Assembly: GCF_002077135.1 (NCBI RefSeq)
Contig: NZ_LDOS01000002.1
Coordinates: 1,347,865-1,411,864, forward strand
Source of the DNA: Metallibacterium scheffleri
GTDB lineage: Bacteria; Pseudomonadota; Gammaproteobacteria; Xanthomonadales; Rhodanobacteraceae
DNA length: 64,000 nt
Direction of reading: 5' to 3'
Shown here: positions 48,604 through 58,800 of the stretch, in pieces
How positions within the stretch are numbered: the first letter of the stretch is position 1
How the letters are laid out: each line of letters begins with the position of its first letter
Notes under the pieces: model-generated
Seen by the model: the letters and a program-made list of their open reading frames with translations, nothing else
Database searches by the model: none
Told to the model about the DNA's origin: nothing
Position numbers and translations under genes: made by a program

Positions 48604-49439
48604 ACCACGAGCGCTTCGCCGCGCAAAAACCGCGCCTGATTGCCGCGCTGGCCGTGCTGTTGCTGTTGCTGGCCGGCTGGAATGTGTGGCGTCTGGGCAT
48701 GCTGATCCGCGCCACGCGCGCCGCCGCCGCGCAGGCCATGAGCGAATTCAGCGCGATGCCGGCACTGAGCCCGCAGCAGGCCTGGCAGCGCCTGCTGAGC
48801 GCCCACCTGTTCGGCAAGCCGGTGCTCGGCAGCGCGCCGCCCACCACGCTGCCGCTGAAGCTGGAAGGCGTGTGGGCCGACGCCAGCGGACGCGGTTACG
48901 CCATCATCGCCGCCGACACCAGCCCGGCCAAGGTCTACGCGCAAGGCGCGGCGCTGCCCTACGGCGCCAGCCTGCGGCGCGTGCTGGCCACCGGCGTGCT
49001 GCTGAACACCGAGGCCGGCCTGCAAAGCCTGGCGCTGATCAAGCACGCCGGCGCCGCCGCGCAGGGCGACGCGGAGCTGGCGCCCGCCGCGGAGCCCGCC
49101 ACCCTGGCCAACGCGCCGCAACGACCTGGCCCGCGCGCACCCCTGCCGGAGGCCAGTGGCGCGCCGCTGCAGATCGGTGACATCGCGCGCGGCACGCCCA
49201 TCGAGCGCGATGGTCATCTCGCCGGTTACGTGCTCAGCCCGGGCACGAACGCGTCGATGTTCGCCAGGCTCGGCCTGCGCCCCGGCGACGTGCTGGTGAG
49301 CATCAACGGCCAGCCGCTGGGCGATGCCGCGCTGAGCAGCGCGCAATGGCGCGAGGCGCTGCTGCGCGGCAACGCGCAGATCGTCGTCGAGCGCAATGGC
49401 CAGACGATCAACCTCAGCCCGCAGCCCAAGCTGCGCTGA
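48600..49439 (+). CDS. gspC: Type II secretion system protein C
   Basis: 279 residues. One N-terminal membrane helix (LIAALAVLLLLLAGWNVW) is followed by the HR domain (LFGKPVLGSAPPTTLPLKLEGVWA...GYAIIA...KVYAQGAALPYGASLRRV). Then come an Ala/Pro linker and a C-terminal PDZ domain (LSPGTNASMFARLGLRPGDVLVSINGQPL). GspC links the inner-membrane platform to GspD and takes part in substrate choice. It is coupled to the rhombosortase gene and separated from gspD by 128 bp. Confidence 0.92.
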   Translation: MNHERFAAQKPRLIAALAVLLLLLAGWNVWRLGMLIRATRAAAAQAMSEFSAMPALSPQQAWQRLLSAHLFGKPVLGSAPPTTLPLKLEGVWADASGRGYAIIAADTSPAKVYAQGAALPYGASLRRVLATGVLLNTEAGLQSLALIKHAGAAAQGDAELAPAAEPATLANAPQRPGPRAPLPEASGAPLQIGDIARGTPIERDGHLAGYVLSPGTNASMFARLGLRPGDVLVSINGQPLGDAALSSAQWREALLRGNAQIVVERNGQTINLSPQPKLR

Positions 49440-49500
49440 CCCGGCCACGCTGACCCCGCCATGATGAAGCGCAACGCCCGCGCAACACCGATCACCCAAC

Positions 49501-49525
49501 CGCGCGCCGCACCGACCGGCGCGCG
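49501..49525 (+). other. Intercistronic hairpin between gspC and gspD
   Basis: CGCGCGCCG (49501-49509) and CGGCGCGCG (49517-49525) pair perfectly around a 7-nt loop. No T tract follows. It may reduce or stabilise transcription into gspD, matching the change from one gene per complex toward the abundant secretin. Confidence 0.45.
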
Positions 49526-49567
49526 CCGGCCTGCTACGCTCCAGCCACGTTGCGATCGCGAGTGGAC

Positions 49568-51673
49568 ATGAAGCACACCCCGCCCCTGATGCCGCGCCTG
49601 CTGCTGTGCGCGCTCGGCCTGCTGCTGTCGGGCTACGCGTGCGCGCACCAGGATGCGGCGCCCGCCATGCCCGCCATGCCTGCCATGCCCGCGTCCGCCG
49701 CGGCGCAGGAGGTCACGCTCAACCTGCGCAACGTCGATATCCGCACCCTGATCGACACCGTATCCAAGGCCACCGGCATCAACTTCGTGGTCGATCCGCG
49801 CGTGCGCGGCGATGTCACCGTGGTGTCGTCCACGCCAATGGACCGCGACGCGCTGTACCAGGTGTTCCTGTCGGTGCTGGAGGTCTACGGCTATGCCGCG
49901 GTGCCGTCCGGCCCGGTGGTCAAGATCGTGCCCTCGATCAACGCGCGCCAGACCCTGCAACTGCACGGCCACGGCGAGGCGCTGATCACCCGCGTGATCC
50001 GCGTCAGCACCGTGCCGGTGATGCAGTTGCTGCCGCTGCTGCGCCCGCTGCTGCCGCCGCAGGCGATCCTCTCGGCCTACCCGCCGGGCAACGTGCTGAT
50101 CGTCACCGACCGCGCCGCCAACGTCGATCGCATCGTCCAATTGGTGCGGCAACTGGACAACCCGGCCAACGGCGGCGTCAGCATCGTGCAGCTCCGGCAC
50201 GCCTCGGCCGAACAGGTGGCACGCACGCTGGACGCGCTGCAGGGCGGCACCGCCGGCGAAGGCGGCATGCCGCCGGTGCGCGTGGTCGCCGATGCGCGCA
50301 GCAACAGCATCCTGATCGCCGGCGATCCGGCGGCGCAGGCGCGCATGCGCGCGCTGATCCAGCAGCTCGACGTGGCGCTGCCCGCTGCCGGCAATTCGCA
50401 GGTGATCTTCCTGCGCTACGCCAAGGCCGAGGACATGGCCAAGCTGCTGCAACAAGTCGTGCAGACCCAGGAGAAGACCACGGAAAAGGCCAAGTCCGTG
50501 CCGGAATCGCCGGTCAACATCCAGGCCGATGTCACCAACAACGCGCTCATCATCACCGGCCCGCCGGACCGCGTGCGCGACCTGCAGAAACTCGTGCGCC
50601 AGCTCGATGTGCGGCCCAAGGAAGTACTCATCGACGCGATCATCGCCGAGGTCTCCGGCGACCTGTCCCGGCAACTCGGCGCGCAGATCGCCGTGCTGCC
50701 CACCACGGGCTCGACGAACTATCCGGTCGCCGTGAGCAATTTCACCAACGGCGCGCTGCCGCTGGCGACCATCGCCGGCGGGCCCAGCGCCGTCGGTCAG
50801 GCGCTGGCCGCAGCGCCCGGGGTTTTCCTCGGCTTCGGCAGCAGCAGCGGACAGACGCGCTACGGCCTGCTGCTCAACGCGCTGCAGTCCAACTCGGCCA
50901 CCAACATCCTGTCCACGCCCAGCCTGATGACGCTGGACAACAAGCAGGCCGAGATCGTGGTCGGCCAGGACGTGCCCTTCGTCACCGGCAGCTACAGCAC
51001 CACGCTCAACCAGGGCGGCGGCGGCACGGTCAGCAGTCCGTTCCAGACCATCGAGCGCAAGAAAGTCGGCATCACCCTCAAGGTCACGCCGCAGATCAAC
51101 GAGGGCGACAGCGTGCGCCTCAAGCTGGACCTCACCGTGTCCAGCATCGCGCCCTCGATCACCGGCGCGGTCGATCTGATCACCAACACGCGCCAGGTCA
51201 AGACCGTGGTGATCACCGACAACGGCGCGATCGTGGTGCTGGGCGGGCTGATCCAGGACAGCTACACCGACTCGGTGCAGAAGGTGCCGCTGCTGGGCAG
51301 CATCCCGATCCTCGGGCGCCTGTTCACCTCGACCTCGCGCCAGTTGCAAAAGCAGAACCTGATGATCTTCCTGCACCCGGTGATCGTGGACACGCAGAAC
51401 CAGGCCGACGCCTGGACCGCGGAGAAATACCGCATCCTGCGCGAGCAGTCGGCGCGCACCAAAAACTCGCGTGAGTCATTGCAGCAGCAACCGCTGCCGA
51501 CGCACCTGAGCCAGTTCGTGCCGGCCCCGGCCAGCAGCGGCGCGGCACCCGCCGTGGCCGCGAGCGTGGCGCCTGCGCCGGCCGCCAGCGTCGACGCGCG
51601 CAACACGCCCGCGATCACACCCGCGCCCGCCAGCAGCGCCCCGACCCGCGCGCGCAGCACGCACGGCGGCTGA
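49568..51673 (+). CDS. gspD: Type II secretion system secretin
   Basis: 701 residues. A signal peptide (LLLCALGLLLSGYACA) precedes the N0 domain (VTLNLRNVDIRTLIDTVSKATG) and three N1-N3 repeats (RVIRVSTVPVMQLLPLLRPL; VQLRHASAEQVARTL; IFLRYAKAEDMAKLLQQV). The secretin channel domain follows, with VPLLGSIPILGRLFTSTS near the C-terminus, and then a low-complexity Pro/Ala tail of 80 residues. It forms the outer-membrane pore. The ATG at 49568 gives the signal peptide; no pilotin gene is seen. Confidence 0.95.
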   Translation: MKHTPPLMPRLLLCALGLLLSGYACAHQDAAPAMPAMPAMPASAAAQEVTLNLRNVDIRTLIDTVSKATGINFVVDPRVRGDVTVVSSTPMDRDALYQVFLSVLEVYGYAAVPSGPVVKIVPSINARQTLQLHGHGEALITRVIRVSTVPVMQLLPLLRPLLPPQAILSAYPPGNVLIVTDRAANVDRIVQLVRQLDNPANGGVSIVQLRHASAEQVARTLDALQGGTAGEGGMPPVRVVADARSNSILIAGDPAAQARMRALIQQLDVALPAAGNSQVIFLRYAKAEDMAKLLQQVVQTQEKTTEKAKSVPESPVNIQADVTNNALIITGPPDRVRDLQKLVRQLDVRPKEVLIDAIIAEVSGDLSRQLGAQIAVLPTTGSTNYPVAVSNFTNGALPLATIAGGPSAVGQALAAAPGVFLGFGSSSGQTRYGLLLNALQSNSATNILSTPSLMTLDNKQAEIVVGQDVPFVTGSYSTTLNQGGGGTVSSPFQTIERKKVGITLKVTPQINEGDSVRLKLDLTVSSIAPSITGAVDLITNTRQVKTVVITDNGAIVVLGGLIQDSYTDSVQKVPLLGSIPILGRLFTSTSRQLQKQNLMIFLHPVIVDTQNQADAWTAEKYRILREQSARTKNSRESLQQQPLPTHLSQFVPAPASSGAAPAVAASVAPAPAASVDARNTPAITPAPASSAPTRARSTHGG

Positions 51674-51676
51674 GCC

Positions 51677-53200
51677 ATGCGCGCCGGCACACCCAGCGCC
51701 CAGCCCGCGGCGGCGCTGCCGGTCGCGCCACCCGCGCTGCCCGGCTACGCCTGGGCCAAGCGCCACGGCATGCTGGTGAGCATGGACGGCGCGCACGCAC
51801 TGGTGCGCCATCGCGGCACGCCCGAGCCGCAGGCGCTGAGCGAACTGGCGCGCGTGCTCGGCTGCGCGCTGCACCTCGAAGCGCTGTCCGATGCCGAGTT
51901 CGCGCGCGCGCTGGCGGCGGCCTATGGCGACAACGCCGGCGGCGGCGCGCAGGCCACCATGGAAGACCTCGGCGACGGCCTCGACCTCGCCGCCATCGCC
52001 TCGTCGCTGCCCGAACCGGAAGACCTGCTGGAAAGCCAGGACGACGCGCCGATCATCCGCCTGATCAACGCCATCCTCGCGCAGGCGGTGCGCGAGGGCG
52101 CCTCCGACGTGCACCTGGAATCCTTCGAGACGCGCCTGTCGGTGCGCCTGCGCGTGGACGGCATGCTGCGCGAGATCCTCGAGCCGCCGCGCGCGCTGGC
52201 CGGCACGCTGGTGTCGCGCATCAAGGTGATGGCGCGGCTCGACATCGCCGAGAAACGCCTGCCGCAGGACGGCCGCATCAGCCTGCGCATCGCCGGGCGC
52301 CCGGTGGACGTGCGCGTGTCCACGCTGCCCTCGGGCTACGGCGAGCGCGTGGTGCTGCGCCTGCTCGACCGCCAGGCCGGACGCCTGGACCTGGGCGGCC
52401 TCGGCGTGGCGCCGGCCACGCGCGAACGCTTCGCCGCGCTGATCCGCGAGCCGCACGGCATCCTGCTGATCACCGGCCCCACCGGCTCGGGCAAGACCAC
52501 CTCGCTGTACGCGCTGCTGACCGAGCTCAACGACCGCAAGCGCAACATCCTCACCGTCGAGGATCCGATCGAATATTTTCTCGACGGCATCGGCCAGACC
52601 CAGGTCAACCCGAAGATCGACCTCGACTTCGCGCGCGGCCTGCGCGCCATCCTGCGCCAGGATCCGGACGTGGTGATGGTCGGCGAGATCCGCGATCTGG
52701 AAACCGCCGAGATCGCCGTGCAGGCCAGCCTCACCGGCCATCTGGTGCTGTCCACGTTGCACACCAACACCGCGATCGGCGCGATCACGCGCCTGCGCGA
52801 CATGGGCGTCGAACCCTACCTGCTGGCCACCAGCCTGATCGGCGTCGCCGCGCAGCGCCTGGTGCGCCTGCTGTGCCCGCACTGCAAGCGCCGCGCCACC
52901 GCCACCCCCGGCGAATGCGCGCAGCTCGGCCTGGCACCGACGGCGCCGCCCGCGCTGTGCCATCCGGTCGGCTGCGAGCGTTGCCACGGCAATGGCTACA
53001 TCGGCCGCAGCGGCATCTACGAGGTCAGCCCGATCGACGCGACGCTGGCGCGCATGATCCACGACGGCGCCGCCGATGCCGACATGGAGCGCTACGCGCG
53101 CAGCCTCAGCCCCGGCATCCGCAGCGACGGCCTGCAGCGCGTGCTGGCCGGCGACACCTCGCTGGAAGAACTGCTGCGCGTCACCCGCGCCGGCAGCTAG
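51677..53200 (+). CDS. gspE: Type II secretion ATPase
   Basis: 507 residues. N1E-like domain, then Walker A GPTGSGKTT at about residue 266, the Asp box LTVEDPIEYFLDG, Walker B VVMVGEIRDLETAEIA and the His box GHLVLSTLHTNTA. The tetracysteine zinc site is CPHC and CERC. It drives pseudopilus assembly from the cytoplasm. It begins 3 bp after the gspD stop. Confidence 0.96.
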   Translation: MRAGTPSAQPAAALPVAPPALPGYAWAKRHGMLVSMDGAHALVRHRGTPEPQALSELARVLGCALHLEALSDAEFARALAAAYGDNAGGGAQATMEDLGDGLDLAAIASSLPEPEDLLESQDDAPIIRLINAILAQAVREGASDVHLESFETRLSVRLRVDGMLREILEPPRALAGTLVSRIKVMARLDIAEKRLPQDGRISLRIAGRPVDVRVSTLPSGYGERVVLRLLDRQAGRLDLGGLGVAPATRERFAALIREPHGILLITGPTGSGKTTSLYALLTELNDRKRNILTVEDPIEYFLDGIGQTQVNPKIDLDFARGLRAILRQDPDVVMVGEIRDLETAEIAVQASLTGHLVLSTLHTNTAIGAITRLRDMGVEPYLLATSLIGVAAQRLVRLLCPHCKRRATATPGECAQLGLAPTAPPALCHPVGCERCHGNGYIGRSGIYEVSPIDATLARMIHDGAADADMERYARSLSPGIRSDGLQRVLAGDTSLEELLRVTRAGS

Positions 53201-53205
53201 CGCGC

Positions 53206-54417
53206 ATGCCCGCCTTCGAATTCGTCGCCCTCGATGCCGCCGGCAAACGCCAGCGCGGCATGCTCGAGGGCGACACCGCGCGCCAGGTGCGGCAGAGCCT
53301 GCGCGAAAGCGGCCTCAGCCCGCTCAGCGTCGAGGCCGTGGCCGAGGGCGCCGGCGCTCCGCGCCGCGGGCGTCGGCGCACGCGCCTGCCGGCCGACGAA
53401 CTGGCCCTGTTCACGCGCCAGCTCGCCACCCTGCTGATCACCGGCGCGCCGCTGGCCGAGGCGCTGGGCACCGCGCTGCGCCAAGCGCGCAAGCCGCGCG
53501 TGCAGCGCGTGCTCAGCGGCGTGCGCGCGCGCGTCGTCGAAGGCCGCGGCATGGCCGCGGGCATGGCCGATTTCCCCGCCGTGTTCGACGACGTGTTCCG
53601 CGCCACCGTGGCCGCCGGCGAGCAATCCGGCAAACTCGATGCCGTGCTGGCGCGGCTGGCCGACTACACCGAATCGCGCCAGGCGCTGCAGCAGCGCGTG
53701 CAGCAGGCGCTGATCTACCCCAGCTTCCTGGTGATCATGGCCTTCGGCATCCTCGCCGGCCTGCTCGGCTACGTGGTGCCCAAGATCGTGCAGGTGTTCA
53801 CCACCATGCACGCGCAACTGCCGCTGCTGACGCGCGTGCTGATCGGCATCAGCGGCTTCCTGCGCGGCTGGTGGCCGCTGCTGCTGCTGGCGTTGATCGC
53901 GCTGGTGCTGGGCGTGCGCGCGCTGCTGCGCCGGCCCGGCCCGCTGCAGGCGTGGCAGCGCTTCCTGCTGCGCCTGCCGTTCTTCGGGCGCCTGGTGCGC
54001 GGCCTGGAAACCGCGCGCTTCGCGCGCACCCTGAGCATCCTCACCGCCAGCGGCGTGCCCATCCTCGAGGGCCTCGGCATCGCCCAGCAGGTGGTGCACA
54101 ACCTGCCCATGCGCGCCGCGCTGGCCGAGGCCACGGTGCGCGTGCGCGAAGGCTCCGGCATCGCCGCCGCGCTGGAACGCAGCGGCTACTTCCCGCCGAT
54201 GGCGGTGTACCTGATCGCCAGCGGCGAAGGCGGCGGCCAGCTCGAGGCCATGCTCGAGCGCGCCGCGCAACAGCAGGAGCGCGAGGCCCAGGGCCTGATC
54301 GCGACCGCGCTGGCGCTGTTCGAGCCGATGACCATCGTGTTCATGGGCCTGATCGTGTTCACCATCGTGCTGGCCATCCTGCTGCCGATCTTCCGCCTCG
54401 ACCAACTGGTGCAGTGA
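53206..54417 (+). CDS. gspF: Type II secretion inner-membrane platform protein
   Basis: 403 residues. Two T2SF domains, each with LFTRQLATLL.TGAPL..AL or RTLSILTASGVPILEGL motifs, are separated by membrane helices (LVIMAFGILAGLLGYVVP; PLLLLALIALVLGV), and a third helix lies at the C-terminus. It starts 5 bp after gspE. gspG to gspN do not follow, so the operon is incomplete here; those genes must lie elsewhere. Confidence 0.95.
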   Translation: MPAFEFVALDAAGKRQRGMLEGDTARQVRQSLRESGLSPLSVEAVAEGAGAPRRGRRRTRLPADELALFTRQLATLLITGAPLAEALGTALRQARKPRVQRVLSGVRARVVEGRGMAAGMADFPAVFDDVFRATVAAGEQSGKLDAVLARLADYTESRQALQQRVQQALIYPSFLVIMAFGILAGLLGYVVPKIVQVFTTMHAQLPLLTRVLIGISGFLRGWWPLLLLALIALVLGVRALLRRPGPLQAWQRFLLRLPFFGRLVRGLETARFARTLSILTASGVPILEGLGIAQQVVHNLPMRAALAEATVRVREGSGIAAALERSGYFPPMAVYLIASGEGGGQLEAMLERAAQQQEREAQGLIATALALFEPMTIVFMGLIVFTIVLAILLPIFRLDQLVQ

Positions 54418-54448
54418 GGCGTGCGCCGCCGCAGCGCGGCGCCTGCGA

Positions 54449-54853
54449 TCACGCGGCTGCGTGGAGAATGTCCGTGGCCAGTCCGTGGGCTGCCCGGCCC
54501 AGGCGCGTGTCGTGCGTCCATAGCGCATCGCAGCGATGCCACTGCGCGGTGGCCAGATGCAGCGCATCCGGCGGCTTCAAGCCATGGCGCGCGCGCAGCG
54601 TCGCGCCCAGCACGTAGACCTCATCCGGCATCGCCAACTGACGGAACTGGCGCAGGCCTTCCTCGTAATGGCGTTGCAACTGCAGGTTGCCGCTGCGCAT
54701 CGGCCCGAGCAGACATTCGAAGCGAACCAGGGGCGAAATGGCGAACTCACAGGGCGTGGCGGCAGCCATCGCGGCCTTGACCGGTTGCCCCCACCGCGCG
54801 TCGTCCTCGAACGCGTATATCACCAGACAACTGTCGAGGTAAATCAATCCCAT
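54449..54853 (-). CDS. vapC: PIN-domain toxin (VapC-like)
   Basis: 134 residues. The acidic residues of PIN nucleases are present: D in YLDSCLVIYAFE, E in VRFECLLGPM, D in PPDALHLATA and D in LWTHDTRLGRAA. VapC toxins cut initiator tRNA or other RNAs. It overlaps the antitoxin gene by 10 bp and converges with gspF, leaving a 31-bp gap. Confidence 0.88.
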   Translation of the reverse strand: MGLIYLDSCLVIYAFEDDARWGQPVKAAMAAATPCEFAISPLVRFECLLGPMRSGNLQLQRHYEEGLRQFRQLAMPDEVYVLGATLRARHGLKPPDALHLATAQWHRCDALWTHDTRLGRAAHGLATDILHAAA

Positions 54854-55095
54854 GCCGCGCGCTCGTGGCCGATCTCCGCCTCGATCTCGGCATGACTGCG
54901 CCGCAGCGCCGCAGGCAGCGGATGCTGTTGCAACCAAACCAGCACGTCGCCACCTGCGGCGGCATCCTGCGCGCTGATCGGCACCAGACGCGCCACCGGC
55001 ACGCCGCGATTGGCGATGATGACGTCCTCACCCGCCTGCGCGCGCCGCAACAACCGCGACAACTGATTCTTCGATTCCAGAATGTTGATTTTCAT
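54844..55095 (-). CDS. vapB: Phd/YefM-family antitoxin (VapB-like)
   Basis: 83 residues. The N-terminus MKINILESKNQLSRLLRRAQAGEDVIIANRGVPVARLVPI is the Phd/YefM fold that binds operator DNA. The C-terminal half would wrap the toxin. In the 208 bp upstream, two ATAGCC repeats at 55132-55137 and 55142-55147 may be binding sites. TATAGT on the minus strand (55134-55129) could be a -10 box. Confidence 0.88.
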   Translation of the reverse strand: MKINILESKNQLSRLLRRAQAGEDVIIANRGVPVARLVPISAQDAAAGGDVLVWLQQHPLPAALRRSHAEIEAEIGHERAAWD

Positions 55096-55303
55096 GGAAA
55101 ATGCCCTGAATGTATCCTGCGTTGACACACTATAGCCTGTAATAGCCAACATGGCCAGATAACTGCAATATCGTCGCCTGCGCGACATGATCACATGGCG
55201 CGGATGCGGGTACCGCGCGCGGTGCGCGCGCAGCGGGCAGCAGCGCCTGATTACGATTTCGTATGTGGAGCATTGCGGCGTGCGCGTGCTCCACTGCCTG
55301 CAT

Positions 55304-55813
55304 ATGGCTAGCCGGGGGGTGAGCTTGGAACGTTGCTGCGCACGGATCGCACGCGGGCTGTCAGCCGCCGCCGGCACGCTGCTGCTGGCGGGCTGCGCGA
55401 CGGCCGCGCCGGACACAAGCCATTCCGCCCACGCCACGCCGGCGGCAACCACGCCCGCCGCCGCGCTGTCGCTGCGCATCGCCACGCGCGTGATGACGCC
55501 GCACAGTCTCAACCTGGTCGTGCATCTGTTCGCGCGCGCGCCACTGGGCGCGGTGCGCGTCAGCGTGATCGCGGCTGACCCGCGCCTCGCCATCAGCCCG
55601 GCGGTCTGCGCGTTGCAGGCGCTCGCGCCCCCCGTCGTGCACCCGCCCCAGGGCGCGCGCTTTCCACTCCCCGCCATCCCGCTGTGCAGCTTCGTGCTGC
55701 GCGCCGCCACGCCGGCGCGCTATGCGCTGAGCGTGCGCGTGCGCGATGCCGCCGGCACCGATTTGATCGCACCAGTGCATGCCGTCATCACCATTCCAGG
55801 AGGATCCGCATGA
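55304..55813 (+). CDS. Small lipoprotein of unknown function
   Basis: 169 residues. A positively charged start and the hydrophobic stretch GLSAAAGTLLLAGC give a lipobox with Cys31. The rest is Ala/Pro-rich beta-type sequence with two cysteines (about residues 103 and 127), ending YALSVRVRDAAGTDLIAPVHAVITIPGGSA. I recognise no family. It overlaps the following GlyGly-CTERM gene in ATGA, so the pair is coupled. It could serve as a partner, anchor or chaperone for that protein. An alternative GTG start lies 15 bp in. Confidence 0.65.
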   Translation: MASRGVSLERCCARIARGLSAAAGTLLLAGCATAAPDTSHSAHATPAATTPAAALSLRIATRVMTPHSLNLVVHLFARAPLGAVRVSVIAADPRLAISPAVCALQALAPPVVHPPQGARFPLPAIPLCSFVLRAATPARYALSVRVRDAAGTDLIAPVHAVITIPGGSA

Positions 55814-58800
55814 AACGCATCCCATGGTGGGCCATGCTTGCCCTTGCCAGCCTGACCGCCGCCGCTGCCACCGCGCCTGGCGTACTCAATCGTTCCGCGC
55901 GCGATCGCGCCGTGGCCGCCTGGCAACGACGCGAGCTGTCCGCGCCAAACGGCGGCTACAACGGTGCGCTGTACCAGAATGCGCTGCGCGCGCGTGCGCA
56001 GATGCTGGCGCAACAGCGTGCATGGACCAGCATGCAGACCAGCGCGCTCAAGCCCACCGGCGCCAACCCGGCGGCGAGCGCTGCGCCCGGCCAGATCAAC
56101 TGGACCGAGATCGGCCCCGGCAACGTCGGCGGACGCATCAACACCATCTGGATCGATCCGTCCAACGCCCAGCATCTGATCGTCGGCGCTGCCGGCGGCG
56201 GCTTGTGGCAGAGCAGCGATGGCGGCGGCTCGTGGAGCGCGGTCAGCGAATTTCCCGGCTCGCTCGCGGTCGACGCCATCGCGCAGTTGCCCAGCGGCAC
56301 GCTGCTGGCCGGCACCGGCGACCCGTTCAACGAGTTCCAGCCCGGCAGCGGCATGCTCATGTCCACGGACGGCGGCAACACGTGGACGCCGATCTCCAGC
56401 ACCGCGCCGGCATCGGCCAACGCCTTCTGGGCGGTGATCAACTCGATCGCCACCAACAGCAACGGCGTGGCGCTGGCCGCGACCCTGCAAGGCATCGCGC
56501 GCAGCACCGATGGCGGCAACACCTGGACGCAGGTGTGGCCCGCCGCCGGCAGCAGCAGCGGCACCAGTTTCGACGTGGTGTTCGACCCGAACAACCCCAA
56601 TGACGCCGTGGCCGACAGCTACAACGGCTCGGTGGTCTATTCCACCAACGCCGGCGCCACCTGGAGCGCGGCCAGCGGCATGCCGGGCGGCGGGCGCAGC
56701 GCGCTGGCCTTCGACCCCAGCGTCGCCGGATCGGTGTACGCCTCGGTGGACAACAACAACGGCAGCAGTCCCAGCGGCGAGGTCTACCACTCGACCAACG
56801 GCGGCCAGACCTGGGCCCTGCTGGCCGGCACCAGCGCCTTCGTCAACGCGGTCAGCGGCAGTGCCGTTGGCGCGCTGTGCGACAACTCGTTCAGCGGCAA
56901 CCCGGTCGAGTGTCAGGGCAACTACGATAATGTCATCGACGTGCTGCCGCACAACTCCGGCACCGCGCCGACGATCTACGTCGGCGGCATCGACATCTTC
57001 AGTTCCACCGATGGCGGCAGCACCTGGACCATGTCCGGCGAGGCATACAGCAACAGCAACCATCTGCACGCCGACCAGCACGCCTTCGCCTGGAACCCGT
57101 CCACCAGCACGCTCTATGTCGGCAACGATGGCGGGTTTTATAGCCACATCGCCAACAGTTGGATCGCACAGAACAGCGGCCTCGCCGTGACCCAGTTCTA
57201 CGCCATCGCCGGGCACGCCGGCGCGACGGCGTCCAGCCATCTCGGCAGCAACGGCGCGCCGATCACGCCGATCGTCGCCGGCGCGCAGGACAACGGCACG
57301 CAGCTTTATACCGGCTACGTCAGCGGCGCCGCGCCGCAACCGGACAGTTGGCAGCAGATCTTCGGCGGCGATGGCGGGCACACCGCGGTGGACCCGGCCA
57401 ACGGCAATTTCCTGTACGGCGAATACACCAACCTGAGCCTGTTTTACACGAGCACCGGCGGCAGCGCGCAGCAGTACAGCACCGAGCCGCCGGACACCGC
57501 CAACCAGAACGCCAACTTCATCGCGCCGATGGCGCTGGTACCCAACGGCAGCGCGGCGGCCACGCAGATATTGGGCGGCGGCGCCTCGCTGTGGCTGGGC
57601 AGCAACATCCAGAATGCCAACCCGTCCTGGACCGCGCTCAACGGCGTCACCCTGCCGGTGGGCAGCGGCGGCAACTACATCAGCGCCATCGGCGTGGACC
57701 CCTCCAGCAACAACAACCTGTGGGTGGGCTACGACAACGGTCAGGTCTGGCATACCACCAATGCCACCGCGGCCACCCCGATCTGGACGCAATCCGGCAG
57801 CAGCACGCTGCCGGATACCTCGGCGCACAGCTTGATGGTCAACAGTTTCTGGGTGCAACCGGGGCAGCCGAACACGGTGTATGTCACCTACGCCGGATTT
57901 CTCAGCACCGATGACGATGTCTTCGTCAGCACCGATGGCGGCAACACCTGGACCGGCATCGGCGCGGGCCTGCCGCCCGGTCCGGTGTATTCGCTGGTCA
58001 CGCACCCGGCCTACCCGCAAATCCTCTATGTCGGCACGCTGACCGGAGTTTACGCTAGCCTCGACGGCGGCCAGAGCTGGAGCGCCAGCAGCCAGGGGCC
58101 GGCCAACATCTCGGTCAATCAACTGGCGTGGTTCGATACCTCGAACCCCGACCAACCCGTGCTGCAGGCCGCCACCGACGGGCGCGGCGCCTGGCTGGGC
58201 TCGCCGGCCTACAACCCGACGCCGACGCTGACCTCGCTCAGTCCGAATCAGCTCACCCTGGACGCGAGCGCCAGCGTGGTCACGCTCAATGGCAACGGCT
58301 TTGTCGGCAACAGCCGCGTGAGCCTGGGTGGCGCGCCGCTGGCCGACACCTACCAGTCCGCGACGCAACTGCAAGTGACCATTCCGGCGGCGACGCTGGC
58401 GGTGTCCGGCACGCACACGCTGGTGGTGAGCAACCCGATCCCCGGCGGCGGCACCTCGGCAGGCGCCAATCTCACCGTGGCCTATCCGCCGCCCGCGGTG
58501 AGCTCGCTGTCACCGGCCGCCGCTGCCATGAGCGGCACAGCATTCACCCTCACCATCAACGGCAGCGGCTTCCAGCCGGTCTCCGGGGTACAGTGGAACG
58601 GCAGTGCGCTGAGCACGAGCTATGTGTCGGGGAACACGCTGACCGCCAGCGTGCCGGCCAGCGACCTCGCCAGCGGCGGCAACGCCACCGTGTCGGTGGT
58701 GACGCCGGCGCCGGGCGGCGGCAGTGCCAGCGCCAGCTTCGCGGTGGATTACCCGGCACCGGCCCTCGGCGCGATCTCGCCGACTTCGGCGCAAGGCGGC

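Noticed and set aside
55720..58416. 898-codon frame on the minus strand opposite the propeller gene
   Set aside because: The + strand carries signal peptide, Asp-box repeats and IPT domains; the opposite frame is a shadow of the repetitive coding sequence.
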